Assembly (NCBI GenBank): GCA_045596905.1
Contig: JAZODG010000028.1
Coordinates: 1-16,432, forward strand
Direction: 5' to 3'
Origin: RGIG1681 sp045596905
GTDB taxonomy: Bacteria > Bacillota > Clostridia > Christensenellales > UBA1242
DNA length: 16,432 bases
Within the stretch, counting starts at the first letter, position 1; each line of letters begins with the position of its first letter. Shown here one piece after another: positions 6,146 through 13,108 of the stretch. Below the pieces are notes generated by a model. That model was given only the letters and a program-made list of their open reading frames with translations, was not told where the DNA came from and searched no databases. The position numbers were made by a program, and so were the translations under genes.

Positions 6146-6796
6146 ATGGACAAAAAAATTATCATATTAGATTTTGACGGAACACTTTATTCTGGAAAAA
6201 ACATGTTTTCAGAAATTCCTGAGTTTGTGAATCAAAACAAAAGAAAAATGATTCCAAACATAACAGATTCTGAATATGCTCAAATTGTAAAAGAAAACCC
6301 AACCTGGGCAGATGCATGGTATGGCAACGACCTTGCAAGACACATTTATGGCTTTATTGAACAATACCCTAATTTTAACATTAAATTTAAGGACTTTTTA
6401 GACTGGGAAGCGTCTTGTATTGAACCTGTCAACATAAATAAAAACGAAGTCGTTGACACTAAGTTTTTGGAACAACTTTGCAAAGACTTCCGTGTTTATA
6501 TCGTTAGCAACTCTCTGCAAAACCACATTAAGCACTATATGAAGATTTTAAACGTAAACTATAATTGGTTTGCAGGTGTTTTAAGCAATCGCTTTATGAA
6601 AAAAGACATGACAAAAAAACCATATTATTTAAAGGTTCTTAAAAAAGAAAATTGCAAACCTGAAAACATTTATGTTTTTGGTGACAGCAATAAAAGCGAT
6701 ATTGTTCCAGCCAAAGAACTTGGCATGAATGGATTTGAGATTCCTTCTGCAACAATGATTCCTGAAATCGTAAAAAAAGCTTTGAATATTAAATAA
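6146..6796 (+). CDS. HAD-superfamily hydrolase
   Basis: This 216-residue cytosolic protein has all four haloacid dehalogenase motifs: DFDGTLY (D9 nucleophile, D11 acid/base), a Ser after a hydrophobic strand (VSNS, S121), a conserved Lys (K157 or K158 in TKKPY), and GDSNKSD (D180, D185) for magnesium. The roughly 95 residues between motif I and motif II are mostly helical and form a type-I cap, as in phosphoglycolate phosphatase-like enzymes. That suggests a small phosphorylated metabolite as substrate, but the substrate cannot be read from the sequence. GGAG lies 7 nt before the ATG. Divergent from pflB, convergent with the alcohol dehydrogenase operon. Confidence 0.85.
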   Translation: MDKKIIILDFDGTLYSGKNMFSEIPEFVNQNKRKMIPNITDSEYAQIVKENPTWADAWYGNDLARHIYGFIEQYPNFNIKFKDFLDWEASCIEPVNINKNEVVDTKFLEQLCKDFRVYIVSNSLQNHIKHYMKILNVNYNWFAGVLSNRFMKKDMTKKPYYLKVLKKENCKPENIYVFGDSNKSDIVPAKELGMNGFEIPSATMIPEIVKKALNIK

Positions 6797-6798
6797 CA

Positions 6799-6831
6799 AA
6801 AAACAGCCTAGAAATTTTCTAGACTGTTTTT
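6799..6831. terminator. Bidirectional terminator between HAD gene and alcohol dehydrogenase
   Basis: AAAAACAG (6799-6806) pairs with CTGTTTTT (6824-6831), and an inner CTAGAA/TTCTAG stem extends it after one mismatch. Flanking A and T tracts allow termination on both strands. It sits 3 nt from both stop codons of a convergent pair. Confidence 0.8.
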
Positions 6832-6834
6832 CTT

Positions 6835-7989
6835 TTATCTTTTCATTGCTTCTGTATAAAGTTTAATGAAATCTTCTTTTGTAACATCTTTTGGATTGCC
6901 TGGTTTGCAAGGGTCTTCCATTGCCTTTTCTGAAAGCATATCAAGGTCTTCCATTTTGCAACCATAATCTTTGATTGTTTGAGTAACTTTTACTGATGCA
7001 GAAAGTTCTTCAATCATTGAAACAAATGTGTCAATTTTTTGTTTCTTGGTCATTCCTTTTGTTGAAACGCCAAGAGCTTCCAAAATTTCTGCAAATCTGT
7101 CTACACAAACATCACCGTTAAACTTCATAACAACCGGCAAAAGCATAGCATTTGCAATGCCGTGTGGAGTGTCATAAACAGCACCAAGTTGGTGAGCCAT
7201 TGAGTGAACAATTCCAAGCCCAACGTTTGAAAAGCCCATACCTGCAATATATTGTGCATAACTCATCTTTTCAATCGCTTCTTTATCTTTCTTCATAACT
7301 GCTTTAGTAAGGTTTGCAAAAATAAGTTTTATTGCTTCCATGTGGAACATGTCGCTCATAAGGTTGTGTCCTTTTGTGATATAACCTTCAACTGCGTGAG
7401 TAAGAGCATCAAGACCTGTTGCTGCAGCAAGTGAAGTTGGCATGGTCTCCATAAGTTCGCTATCAACAATCGCAACGATAGGAAGGTCATTTGGGTCAAC
7501 GCAAACCATTTTGATTTGTCTTTCTTCGTCAGTGATAACATAGTTGATTGTAACTTCTGATGCAGTTCCAGCAGTTGTTGGAAGTGCAATAATTGGAAGT
7601 CCTTTGTTTGCTGTGTTTGATAAACCATTGAGAGATTGCATTGTTTTCTTTGGGTTTGTCATTAAAATTGAAACACCTTTTGCTGTGTCCATTGCTGAAC
7701 CACCACCAACTGTGATGATTGCGTCAGCTTTAAATTTCTTGCAAACAGCATAGCCGTCCATAACATTTTTTATTGTTGGGTTTGGTTTAACGTCGCTGTA
7801 AACTAAATATTTAATATTAGCAGCGTCCAAAAGTTCTGTAACCTTTCCAGCAACACCACACTTAACAAGAGCTTCGTCGGTTACCACCAAAACCTTTTTG
7901 AAACCCCTTTTTTGAATCTCTGGAACAAGCTCTGCTCTTGAACCCCTTCCAAAATATGAAAACTCATTTAAAATAAATCTTGAACTCAT
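6835..7989 (-). CDS. fucO: Iron-containing alcohol dehydrogenase, lactaldehyde reductase-like
   Basis: Group III, Fe(II)-dependent NAD(H) alcohol dehydrogenase of 384 residues. It aligns by eye along its full length with Escherichia coli FucO (lactaldehyde/1,2-propanediol oxidoreductase): RFILNEFSYFGRG at the start, GGGSAMDT (95-102) for the dinucleotide, PTTAGTASEVTINYVITDEE (137-156), and AGMGFSNVGLGIVHSMAH (249-266). Expected iron ligands are D194, H198, H262 and H276. Likely role: re-oxidise NADH by reducing lactaldehyde or another short aldehyde during fermentation. No fucose or rhamnose pathway gene is nearby, so the physiological substrate is open. AAGGAGAG precedes the ATG. Last gene of a four-gene operon; 26 nt after the flavoprotein gene. 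Confidence 0.9.
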   Translation of the reverse strand: MSSRFILNEFSYFGRGSRAELVPEIQKRGFKKVLVVTDEALVKCGVAGKVTELLDAANIKYLVYSDVKPNPTIKNVMDGYAVCKKFKADAIITVGGGSAMDTAKGVSILMTNPKKTMQSLNGLSNTANKGLPIIALPTTAGTASEVTINYVITDEERQIKMVCVDPNDLPIVAIVDSELMETMPTSLAAATGLDALTHAVEGYITKGHNLMSDMFHMEAIKLIFANLTKAVMKKDKEAIEKMSYAQYIAGMGFSNVGLGIVHSMAHQLGAVYDTPHGIANAMLLPVVMKFNGDVCVDRFAEILEALGVSTKGMTKKQKIDTFVSMIEELSASVKVTQTIKDYGCKMEDLDMLSEKAMEDPCKPGNPKDVTKEDFIKLYTEAMKR

Positions 7990-8015
7990 AAAACTCTCCT
8001 TATTTGTTTTTATTT

Positions 8016-8549
8016 TTACGAATGATAACCCATTTGATAAGTTTCATTCATAAGTTCCTTGTTTTTTGCAGCTTCGCCTTTTCCGTCTAAGCCCACACCA
8101 TAAATAACACCTTTTTCTTCACAGCCTTCAAAGCAATATTTTGTAAGCCCACGAATCGCATTAAAAGTGTTTTCCATAATCTCTTTATCTTCGTCCCATT
8201 GTGACGCAATCATATAAATATCAGCCTTAACTTCTAAATAGAATGTTACAAGTCTGTCAATAAACACCTTAAGTTGACCACTCATTGAATAGAAATAAAC
8301 CGGTGTTGCCAAAACAATAACATCAGCTGTTAGGAGTTTTTTCTTAATCTCTTCCATGCCGTCATTATAAATACACTTTCCTGTTTTGCAGGCATAGCAA
8401 GCACAGCAATAGTTAAGTTTATAATCTCTTAGGTTGATAACTTCGACATTGTGTCCTGCATCTTTTGCACCACGTGCAAATTCGTTCGCTAAAATTTCTG
8501 AGTTTCCACCAACTCTTGGAGTTGATGAAATAACTATTACATTTTTCAT
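8016..8549 (-). CDS. Flavodoxin-fold NAD(P)H-dependent oxidoreductase (FMN reductase family), Cys-rich
   Basis: This 177-residue flavodoxin-fold protein has the FMN phosphate loop SSTPRVGGNS (8-17) after the first strand, and ATPVYFYSMSGQLKVFIDR (81-99), typical of the NADPH-dependent FMN reductase / iron-sulfur flavoprotein group. Five cysteines cluster at C48, C49, C51, C54 and C59 (CCACYACKTGKC), a pattern common in anaerobe flavoproteins that may bind a cluster or mediate thiol chemistry. Likely cytosolic electron carrier or quinone/nitro-type reductase; partner unknown. AAGGAGAA lies 7 nt before the ATG. It lies 14 nt downstream of the DUF1653 gene and 26 nt upstream of the alcohol dehydrogenase gene, implying cotranscription. 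Confidence 0.85.
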   Translation of the reverse strand: MKNVIVISSTPRVGGNSEILANEFARGAKDAGHNVEVINLRDYKLNYCCACYACKTGKCIYNDGMEEIKKKLLTADVIVLATPVYFYSMSGQLKVFIDRLVTFYLEVKADIYMIASQWDEDKEIMENTFNAIRGLTKYCFEGCEEKGVIYGVGLDGKGEAAKNKELMNETYQMGYHS

Positions 8550-8563
8550 TTGTCTATTCTCCT

Positions 8564-8821
8564 TTATTTTGGTTCAACAAATCCAGCTTTGCTTTCAATG
8601 TCTTGAAGTTGAAATCTATATTCTTGATTAACGTCAGGATATTTAACTTTATCAACCTTGCTCAAAAACATTTCATATGGTCTAACATATCTAAGACCTT
8701 GACCATATAAAGCCTTATATAAAACCATTTTTTCTTTTGTTTCAGAGTGATAAACCACGTCTTCAACCAAATAATAATCGCCTTTAAAATGTTTGTATAT
8801 TCTACCTTTAATAATTTCCAT
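8564..8821 (-). CDS. DUF1653 family protein
   Basis: This small 85-residue protein matches the DUF1653 pattern: GRIYKHFKGDYYLVEDVVYHSETKE (6-30), then LYKALYGQGLRYVRPYEMFL (34-53). The family is widespread, small and beta-rich, and has no assigned biochemical function; no catalytic residues can be named. I start at the ATG at 8821 because GGAG is 5 nt upstream. A GTG two codons earlier overlaps that ribosome binding site. Second gene of the operon, between the membrane protein and the flavoprotein. Confidence 0.85.
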   Translation of the reverse strand: MEIIKGRIYKHFKGDYYLVEDVVYHSETKEKMVLYKALYGQGLRYVRPYEMFLSKVDKVKYPDVNQEYRFQLQDIESKAGFVEPK

Positions 8822-8839
8822 AATCACTCCAATTAGACC

Positions 8840-9445
8840 TTATTTTGAAAGCTCTTCATAACCTTCAATTGTCGACAAATCTGTCTTTTCGTTATAGATT
8901 TCCAAACCATGTTTTACTCTATACTTTTTCCAAATTTTGTGTGCCTTAAAAATACCCCTGTATGCTGTTTTATAAGGTATTAACTCCATCTTTTGGATTT
9001 CTGGATTGTTGATTGCAACAAAAAATTTGTATGAAAACAAATCATCAATAGCCGAAATTTTAATCATTCTTCTGTTGATTAATGACGATAATGTTTTCAC
9101 CCAAACCAAATATTGAATAACCATTGTTTGGTGTTCTTCAGTAAGTTTTAATTTTTTAACCCCTGAAAAATCTTCGTCAAGCATCTTTTCAAGGTCTGCT
9201 GCATACATTGTACCTTTTCCACCAAGAGCATAAAAATCACTATTTATACTCAAAATGAAACTTGCTTGGTTAATCTCTTGTTCTTTGTTAAGTTCAAGCC
9301 AAATTCCAAAAGCACCCACAATAGCTGTGAGAATGGTGATAATGCTCACGAATGTATCATTAATAACATCAAAGAATGACATTGCAACAATACCGATAGC
9401 TATCAAAATTATTGATATAAATGAAACTTTACTTGCATTTCTCAT
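8840..9445 (-). CDS. Membrane-anchored hypothetical protein
   Basis: A 201-residue protein with two N-terminal hydrophobic helices (about 8-24 and 31-50) followed by a soluble, mostly helical domain. The second helix runs into LELNKEQEINQASFILSINSDF (50-71). That pattern resembles DUF4760-like proteins of Firmicutes, in which a membrane hairpin precedes an Asn/Ile-rich helix, but I cannot assign the family with certainty. The cytosolic part has several aromatic and basic residues (HKIWKKYRVKHG, 169-180). AAGGAGAG precedes the ATG. First gene of the operon, so it may be regulatory or membrane-tethering for the redox proteins that follow, which is speculation. Confidence 0.7.
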   Translation of the reverse strand: MRNASKVSFISIILIAIGIVAMSFFDVINDTFVSIITILTAIVGAFGIWLELNKEQEINQASFILSINSDFYALGGKGTMYAADLEKMLDEDFSGVKKLKLTEEHQTMVIQYLVWVKTLSSLINRRMIKISAIDDLFSYKFFVAINNPEIQKMELIPYKTAYRGIFKAHKIWKKYRVKHGLEIYNEKTDLSTIEGYEELSK

Positions 9446-9466
9446 AAAAACTCTCCTTTCTCACTG

Positions 9467-9472
9467 ATTATA
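9467..9472 (-). promoter_or_regulatory. Extended -10 promoter of the redox operon
   Basis: TATAAT on the minus strand is preceded by TATGT, giving TG-N-TATAAT, an extended -10 element that can compensate for the poor -35. It lies immediately upstream of the AAGGAGAG ribosome binding site of the first gene in the 9445-to-6835 operon. The leader is short. Confidence 0.55.
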
Positions 9473-9535
9473 ACATATATCAAAACCAGCATACTAATAA
9501 ATTTAAAAAATTATTTTAATTTTTATACAACCTAT

Positions 9536-9564
9536 TTGAAAATTATAAGAACTTGTGCTACAAT
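9536..9564 (+). promoter_or_regulatory. Promoter of tRNA-Arg
   Basis: TTGAAA (9536-9541) and TACAAT (9559-9564) are spaced 17 nt apart. TG at 9556-9557 followed by one base gives an extended -10. Predicted start is near 9571, about 48 nt before the mature tRNA 5' end. Confidence 0.75.
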
Positions 9565-9572
9565 CATAAATA

Positions 9573-9608
9573 GTTTGGTTGGCGTTTGTATTTTTACACC
9601 AACCAAAC
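9573..9608 (+). repeat. Hairpin in the tRNA leader
   Basis: Perfect 10-bp arms GTTTGGTTGG (9573-9582) and CCAACCAAAC (9599-9608) are followed inward by a 4-nt bulge and a second stem TGTA/TACA (9587-9590 with 9595-9598) closing a TTTT tetraloop. It starts at about +3 of the predicted transcript and ends 10 nt before the tRNA. No T tract follows, so it is not a terminator. Confidence 0.75.
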
Positions 9609-9618
9609 ACCCAACTTT

Positions 9619-9693
9619 GTTCCCATAGGTAAAGGGATATACCTTCGACCTCCTAAGTCGACATTACAGGTTCGAGTCCTGTTGGGAACACCA
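9619..9693 (+). tRNA. tRNA-Arg (anticodon CCT)
   Basis: A complete cloverleaf can be folded: acceptor GTTCCCA (9619-9625) with TGGGAAC (9683-9689), D-stem GGTA/TACC, anticodon stem TCGAC/GTCGA with loop CTCCTAA and anticodon CCT at 9652-9654, a 4-nt variable loop, and T-arm ACAGG-TTCGAGT-CCTGT. Discriminator A9690 is followed by an encoded CCA (9691-9693). It decodes AGG arginine codons. A single tRNA transcribed from its own promoter and ended by its own terminator. Confidence 0.95.
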
Positions 9694-9704
9694 AAAGACA
9701 AGAG

Positions 9705-9734
9705 AAAAGGAAGCTGTTTTATGCTTCCTTTTTT
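9705..9734 (+). terminator. Terminator of tRNA-Arg (likely bidirectional)
   Basis: AAAAGGAAGC (9705-9714) pairs with GCTTCCTTTT (9723-9732) around an 8-nt loop, then more T. The A tract on the other side means it can also serve the convergent SDR gene, whose stop is at 9742. Confidence 0.85.
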
Positions 9735-9741
9735 GTTGTTA

Positions 9742-10488
9742 TTAAGTTCTTGCGCAACCGTCAACGGATAAAATTTCACCGGTTACATATGACGCTTTTT
9801 CACTTGCAAGATATACAAATGCATTTGCAACGTCTTCTGGAGTTCCAATTCTGCCAAGTGGAATTGTCTTTTTGATACCTTCTCTCATTTGTTCTGGAAG
9901 GTTTGCAACCATATCTGTGTCAGTTACACCAGGTGCAACAGCGTTAACTCTAATTTGATCTCCTGCAAGTTCTCTTGCAAGCGATTTTGTGAGTCCATTA
10001 ACAGCAAATTTACTTGCTGGATAAGCACAACCTGCAGCTTGACCATAGATTGAAACCATTGAAGATGTGTTGATGATAACACCACCACCATTTGCTTTCA
10101 TGATTGGAGCAACTGCTTTTGTTGCATAAAACACAGCGTTAACATTAAGATTAATAACTTTGTCAAAATCTGCTGGATTATATTCATAAATACTTTCTCT
10201 TGCAGAAACACCTGCGTTGTTAACCAAAATATCGATTTTGCCGTATTTTTTAGCGATTGCGTTGATTGTTTTTTCAACTTCTGCATAATTTGTGAGTTCT
10301 GGATACATTCCTTCAACTTCATAACTTGCATTTTCAGCTTTAAGTTCATTCACTGCTTTTTCTGCAGATTCTTTTCTTGAACCAAATAATACAACTTTTG
10401 CACCTTCTTTTAAATACGCTTTAACAATTGCAAGACCAATACCCCTTGTTCCACCAGTAACAACGGCAACTTTATTTTTTAATTCCAT
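9742..10488 (-). CDS. Short-chain dehydrogenase/reductase, FabG-like 3-oxoacyl-ACP reductase
   Basis: Classical SDR of 248 residues, the usual length for FabG. It has the dinucleotide motif TGGTRGIG (11-18), NNAG (90-93), Asn114, and the catalytic Ser143 region, Tyr156 and Lys160 (YPASK 156-160). The C-terminal VTGEILSVDGC is typical of FabG and related glucose/polyol dehydrogenases. It reduces a keto group with NAD(P)H; 3-oxoacyl-ACP is the most common substrate, but no fab gene is adjacent, so a sugar or alcohol substrate is equally possible. AAGGAGAG lies 5 nt before the ATG. Transcribed alone from the promoter at 10527-10555. Confidence 0.88.
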   Translation of the reverse strand: MELKNKVAVVTGGTRGIGLAIVKAYLKEGAKVVLFGSRKESAEKAVNELKAENASYEVEGMYPELTNYAEVEKTINAIAKKYGKIDILVNNAGVSARESIYEYNPADFDKVINLNVNAVFYATKAVAPIMKANGGGVIINTSSMVSIYGQAAGCAYPASKFAVNGLTKSLARELAGDQIRVNAVAPGVTDTDMVANLPEQMREGIKKTIPLGRIGTPEDVANAFVYLASEKASYVTGEILSVDGCART

Positions 10489-10526
10489 ATTACTCTCCTT
10501 TAAGAAACTTTATTTCTCTAATTTTT

Positions 10527-10555
10527 AGTATATGTCTTTTATTCTCTTTCGTCAA
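10527..10555 (-). promoter_or_regulatory. Promoter of the SDR gene
   Basis: On the minus strand TTGACG (10550-10555) and TATACT (10527-10532) are separated by 17 nt, each one mismatch from consensus. It lies between the tex terminator and the SDR ribosome binding site. Confidence 0.75.
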
Positions 10556-10575
10556 ATAAGTTTTGATTTTTTATC

Positions 10576-10599
10576 AAAAAAAGAGCCGCTTTGCGGCTC
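10576..10599 (-). terminator. Terminator of tex
   Basis: A G/C-rich stem GAGCCGC/GCGGCTC (10583-10589 with 10593-10599) with a 3-nt loop is followed on the minus strand by T7 (plus-strand A run 10576-10582). It lies 5 nt after the tex stop. Confidence 0.9.
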
Positions 10600-10603
10600 C
10601 ATT

Positions 10604-12853
10604 TTATTTTTGAATTTCGTCTTCTTCTGCTTTCTTGATTGAAAGTCCGATTCTCTTTTTGTTAAGGTCAATTGAAATAACTTTAACTTTAACAATTTGT
10701 CCAACAGTAAGCTCTTCACTTGGGTGTTTGATATATCTTGAACAAATTTCAGAAATATGAACAAGACCGTCTTGGTGAACACCAATATCAACAAACGCAC
10801 CAAAGTCAATAACGTTTCTAACTGTTCCGTTTAAAACCATTCCTTCTTTAAGGTCTTCCATTGACAAAACGTCGCTGCGAAGCTCTAAGTGACTGGCTTC
10901 TTCACGGATATCTCTACCTGGTTTAACAAGTTCAGCAACAATATCGTTCATTGTTGGAACGCCAATGCCAATTTCTTTTGCAATCTTTTCTTCGCCGTTT
11001 TCAGCAACAAGTTCTGGAAGTCTTGAGACGTTTCCGTTTTTAACATCTTCTTCTGTCATTTTGAAAATAGACAAAAGTTTTCTTGCACTGTCATAGCTTT
11101 CTGGGTGAACTGATGTGTTGTCTAAAATATCACTTCCACCAACAACTCTCAAGAAACCTGCACATTGTTCAAACGCTTTTTCCCCAAGCTTTGGAACTTT
11201 CAAAAGTCCAGCACGTGATTTGAACGCACCATTCTTTTCTCTATAAGCAACAATATTCTTTGCGATACCTTCATTAAGACCAGCAACTCTCTTAAGCAAA
11301 CTTGGACTTGCTGTGTTCACGTCAGCGCCAACAGCGTTAACGCAATCTTCAACAACACCATCAAGAACTTCAGTGAGTCTTTTTTGTGGCATATCATGTT
11401 GATATTGACCAACACCGATTGACTTAACATCAATTTTGATGAGTTCTGCAAGTGGGTCTTGAAGACGTCTTGCAATTGAAACAGCGCTTCTTAAGTTTAC
11501 GTTATAGTCTGGGAACTCTTCTGCCCCAAGCTTTGATGCTGAATAAACTGATGCACCTGCTTCTGAAACAACTGCGTAATTAACTTTTCTTGATAATGTT
11601 TTGATAAGGTCTGCGCAGAAAATTTCACTTTCTTTTGATGCTGTTCCGTTTCCGATTGAAATAACATCAACCTTATGTTTTGAAATAAGTTCTGTCATAA
11701 CTCTCTTTCCATCATCAACCTTGTTAAATGGTGGTGTTGGATAAATAACGCCTGTGTCAAGAACTGTTCCATTTTCGTCGATAACAGCAAGTTTACAACC
11801 CATTCTATAACCAGGGTCAAAGCCAAGGATTCTCTTATTTTTAAGTGGAGCTTCCATTAAAAGTGGTTTTAAGTTAAGTTCAAAGTTATGAATAGCTTGT
11901 TCATTTGCCTTGTCTGTAAGGTCATTTCTAACTTCTCTTTCAAGACTTGGCTCAATAAGACGGCCGAATGAATCTTGTTGAACTTCTTTTAAAAGCTCTG
12001 TAAAAATTGTATCTTTAATCTTATAAGCATTTTCAATGATTTCCAAGCATTTTTCTTCACTAAACTCAAGTGCAACTTTCAAGAAGCCTTCATTTTCGCC
12101 ACGATTGATTGCCAAGATTCTGTGTGATGGAATCTTGCTAACTTCTTGTTTAAAGCCATCATAAACGGCGTATGTGTCAGCACTGGTTGCTTTTTCGTTA
12201 CCTTCTTTTTCTGCGTATTTGTCAGAGTTATCAATAACCTTGACATCTGATTTCTTTTTAGGTTTTTCCTTTTTGATTTCAGACTTAATGAACGCTGTTT
12301 TTTGCATGAATGTACGAAGCTCTTTTCTAAGGTCACTGTCATCACTAATCTTTTCAGCGATAATATCTTTTGCACCTTGAATGGCTTCTTCAACAGTTTT
12401 AACACCCTTTTCTTCATCAACAAATGGTGTTGCAAGTTCTTCAAGTGATTTACCGTCTGGTTTTTGAGCCATGATAATATCTGCAAGTGGTTCCAAACCT
12501 TTTGCCATAGCTTCAGTGGCTCTGGTTTTTCTCTTTGGTTTGAATGGTCTATAAATATCTTCAAGTTCGGTTAAAGTTTTTGCTTCGTCTAATTTTTTAG
12601 CAATCTCTGCAGTGAGTTTGCCTTGTTCATTAATTGTTTTAACAATTGTTTGTTTTCTATCTTCAAAATTTCTCAAATATCCAAGTCTGTCAGCAAAGTT
12701 TCTGATAACTTGGTCATCAAGACTTCCGTGCATTTCCTTTCTATATCTGGCAATGAATGGTATTGTTGAACCTTCGTCTAAAAGTTCAATCAAATTTTTT
12801 GAGTACTCTTCTCTAATATTAAATTCTTTCGCTAGTGCCTGATAAATTTCCAT
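10604..12853 (-). CDS. tex: Tex, S1-domain RNA-binding transcription accessory protein
   Basis: A 749-residue nucleic-acid-binding protein of the Tex/YhgF family, known to bind RNA and affect transcription and stress tolerance. Domains in order: helical Tex N-terminal region (about 1-190) with EGSTIPFIARYRKE (27-40); a charged linker (190-222); a conserved IPSHRILAINRGE (241-253); a YqgF/RNase H-like domain starting GFDPG (344-348); helix-hairpin-helix repeats (about 505-570, VNTASPSLL and LKVPKLGEKAFEQCAGFLRV); and a C-terminal S1 domain (669-740, GTVRNVIDFGAFVDIGVHQDGLVHIS). Full length and intact. The lysine-rich linker at 190-222 looks somewhat longer than usual. GGAAGGAT precedes the ATG. 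Monocistronic by promoter and terminator. Confidence 0.95.
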   Translation of the reverse strand: MEIYQALAKEFNIREEYSKNLIELLDEGSTIPFIARYRKEMHGSLDDQVIRNFADRLGYLRNFEDRKQTIVKTINEQGKLTAEIAKKLDEAKTLTELEDIYRPFKPKRKTRATEAMAKGLEPLADIIMAQKPDGKSLEELATPFVDEEKGVKTVEEAIQGAKDIIAEKISDDSDLRKELRTFMQKTAFIKSEIKKEKPKKKSDVKVIDNSDKYAEKEGNEKATSADTYAVYDGFKQEVSKIPSHRILAINRGENEGFLKVALEFSEEKCLEIIENAYKIKDTIFTELLKEVQQDSFGRLIEPSLEREVRNDLTDKANEQAIHNFELNLKPLLMEAPLKNKRILGFDPGYRMGCKLAVIDENGTVLDTGVIYPTPPFNKVDDGKRVMTELISKHKVDVISIGNGTASKESEIFCADLIKTLSRKVNYAVVSEAGASVYSASKLGAEEFPDYNVNLRSAVSIARRLQDPLAELIKIDVKSIGVGQYQHDMPQKRLTEVLDGVVEDCVNAVGADVNTASPSLLKRVAGLNEGIAKNIVAYREKNGAFKSRAGLLKVPKLGEKAFEQCAGFLRVVGGSDILDNTSVHPESYDSARKLLSIFKMTEEDVKNGNVSRLPELVAENGEEKIAKEIGIGVPTMNDIVAELVKPGRDIREEASHLELRSDVLSMEDLKEGMVLNGTVRNVIDFGAFVDIGVHQDGLVHISEICSRYIKHPSEELTVGQIVKVKVISIDLNKKRIGLSIKKAEEDEIQK

Positions 12854-12876
12854 AAAATCCTTCCTTTACAACAAAA

Positions 12877-12895
12877 TGTTGGAAATATCCCAACA
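12877..12895 (-). repeat. Inverted repeat at the tex transcription start
   Basis: TGTTGG (12877-12882) and CCAACA (12890-12895) are perfect 6-bp arms around 7 nt. The repeat begins 5 nt after the -10 box of tex, so it covers the predicted start point or the first bases of the transcript. Possible operator or 5'-end stabilising hairpin. Confidence 0.5.
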
Positions 12896-12900
12896 CTGGT

Positions 12901-12929
12901 ATTATAGCAAACAGCAATCAAAAAGACAA
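12901..12929 (-). promoter_or_regulatory. Promoter of tex
   Basis: On the minus strand TTGTCT (12924-12929) and a perfect TATAAT (12901-12906) are spaced 17 nt apart. Confidence 0.7.
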
Positions 12930-12955
12930 ACAAATAGAAAATTAATAAAATTTTG

Positions 12956-12996
12956 GTTAATATTAACATTTTTAACCACTTGAATGCTTTTCAAGT
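12956..12996. repeat. Palindrome cluster upstream of degV
   Basis: GTTAATATTAAC (12956-12967) is a perfect 12-bp palindrome. It is followed by ACTTGAA/TTCAAGT (12978-12984 with 12990-12996, 5-nt loop), a perfect 7-bp inverted repeat. Both lie in the gap between the divergent tex and degV promoters, about 55-100 nt upstream of the degV -35. Possible regulator sites; no known box matched. Confidence 0.45.
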
Positions 12997-13051
12997 TCAT
13001 TTGAATAACTTTTTGCGTTTTGTCTCCCATATAAAAATATCAAAACTTTTT

Positions 13052-13080
13052 TTGACATTCAATTTTTTATTATGTATAAT
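13052..13080 (+). promoter_or_regulatory. Consensus promoter of degV
   Basis: TTGACA (13052-13057) and TATAAT (13075-13080), 17-nt spacer, a perfect vegetative consensus. Start point predicted near 13087, giving a leader of about 20 nt. Confidence 0.88.
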
Positions 13081-13108
13081 TGTGTTGTTTGAAAAAGGAG
13101 ATTATTAT

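Noticed and set aside
9594..9779. Minus-strand frame containing NRTRTCNVDLGG
   Set aside because: This is a recurrent spurious frame produced by the reverse complement of a tRNA gene; it covers tRNA-Arg and its terminator.
12079..12564. 161-codon minus-strand frame inside tex
   Set aside because: Lysine- and leucine-rich out-of-frame shadow fully within an intact tex with no ribosome binding site or family resemblance.
12953..13108. N-terminal extension of DegV
   Set aside because: The extension is translated promoter DNA with no homology to DegV; AAGGAG precedes the ATG at 13109.
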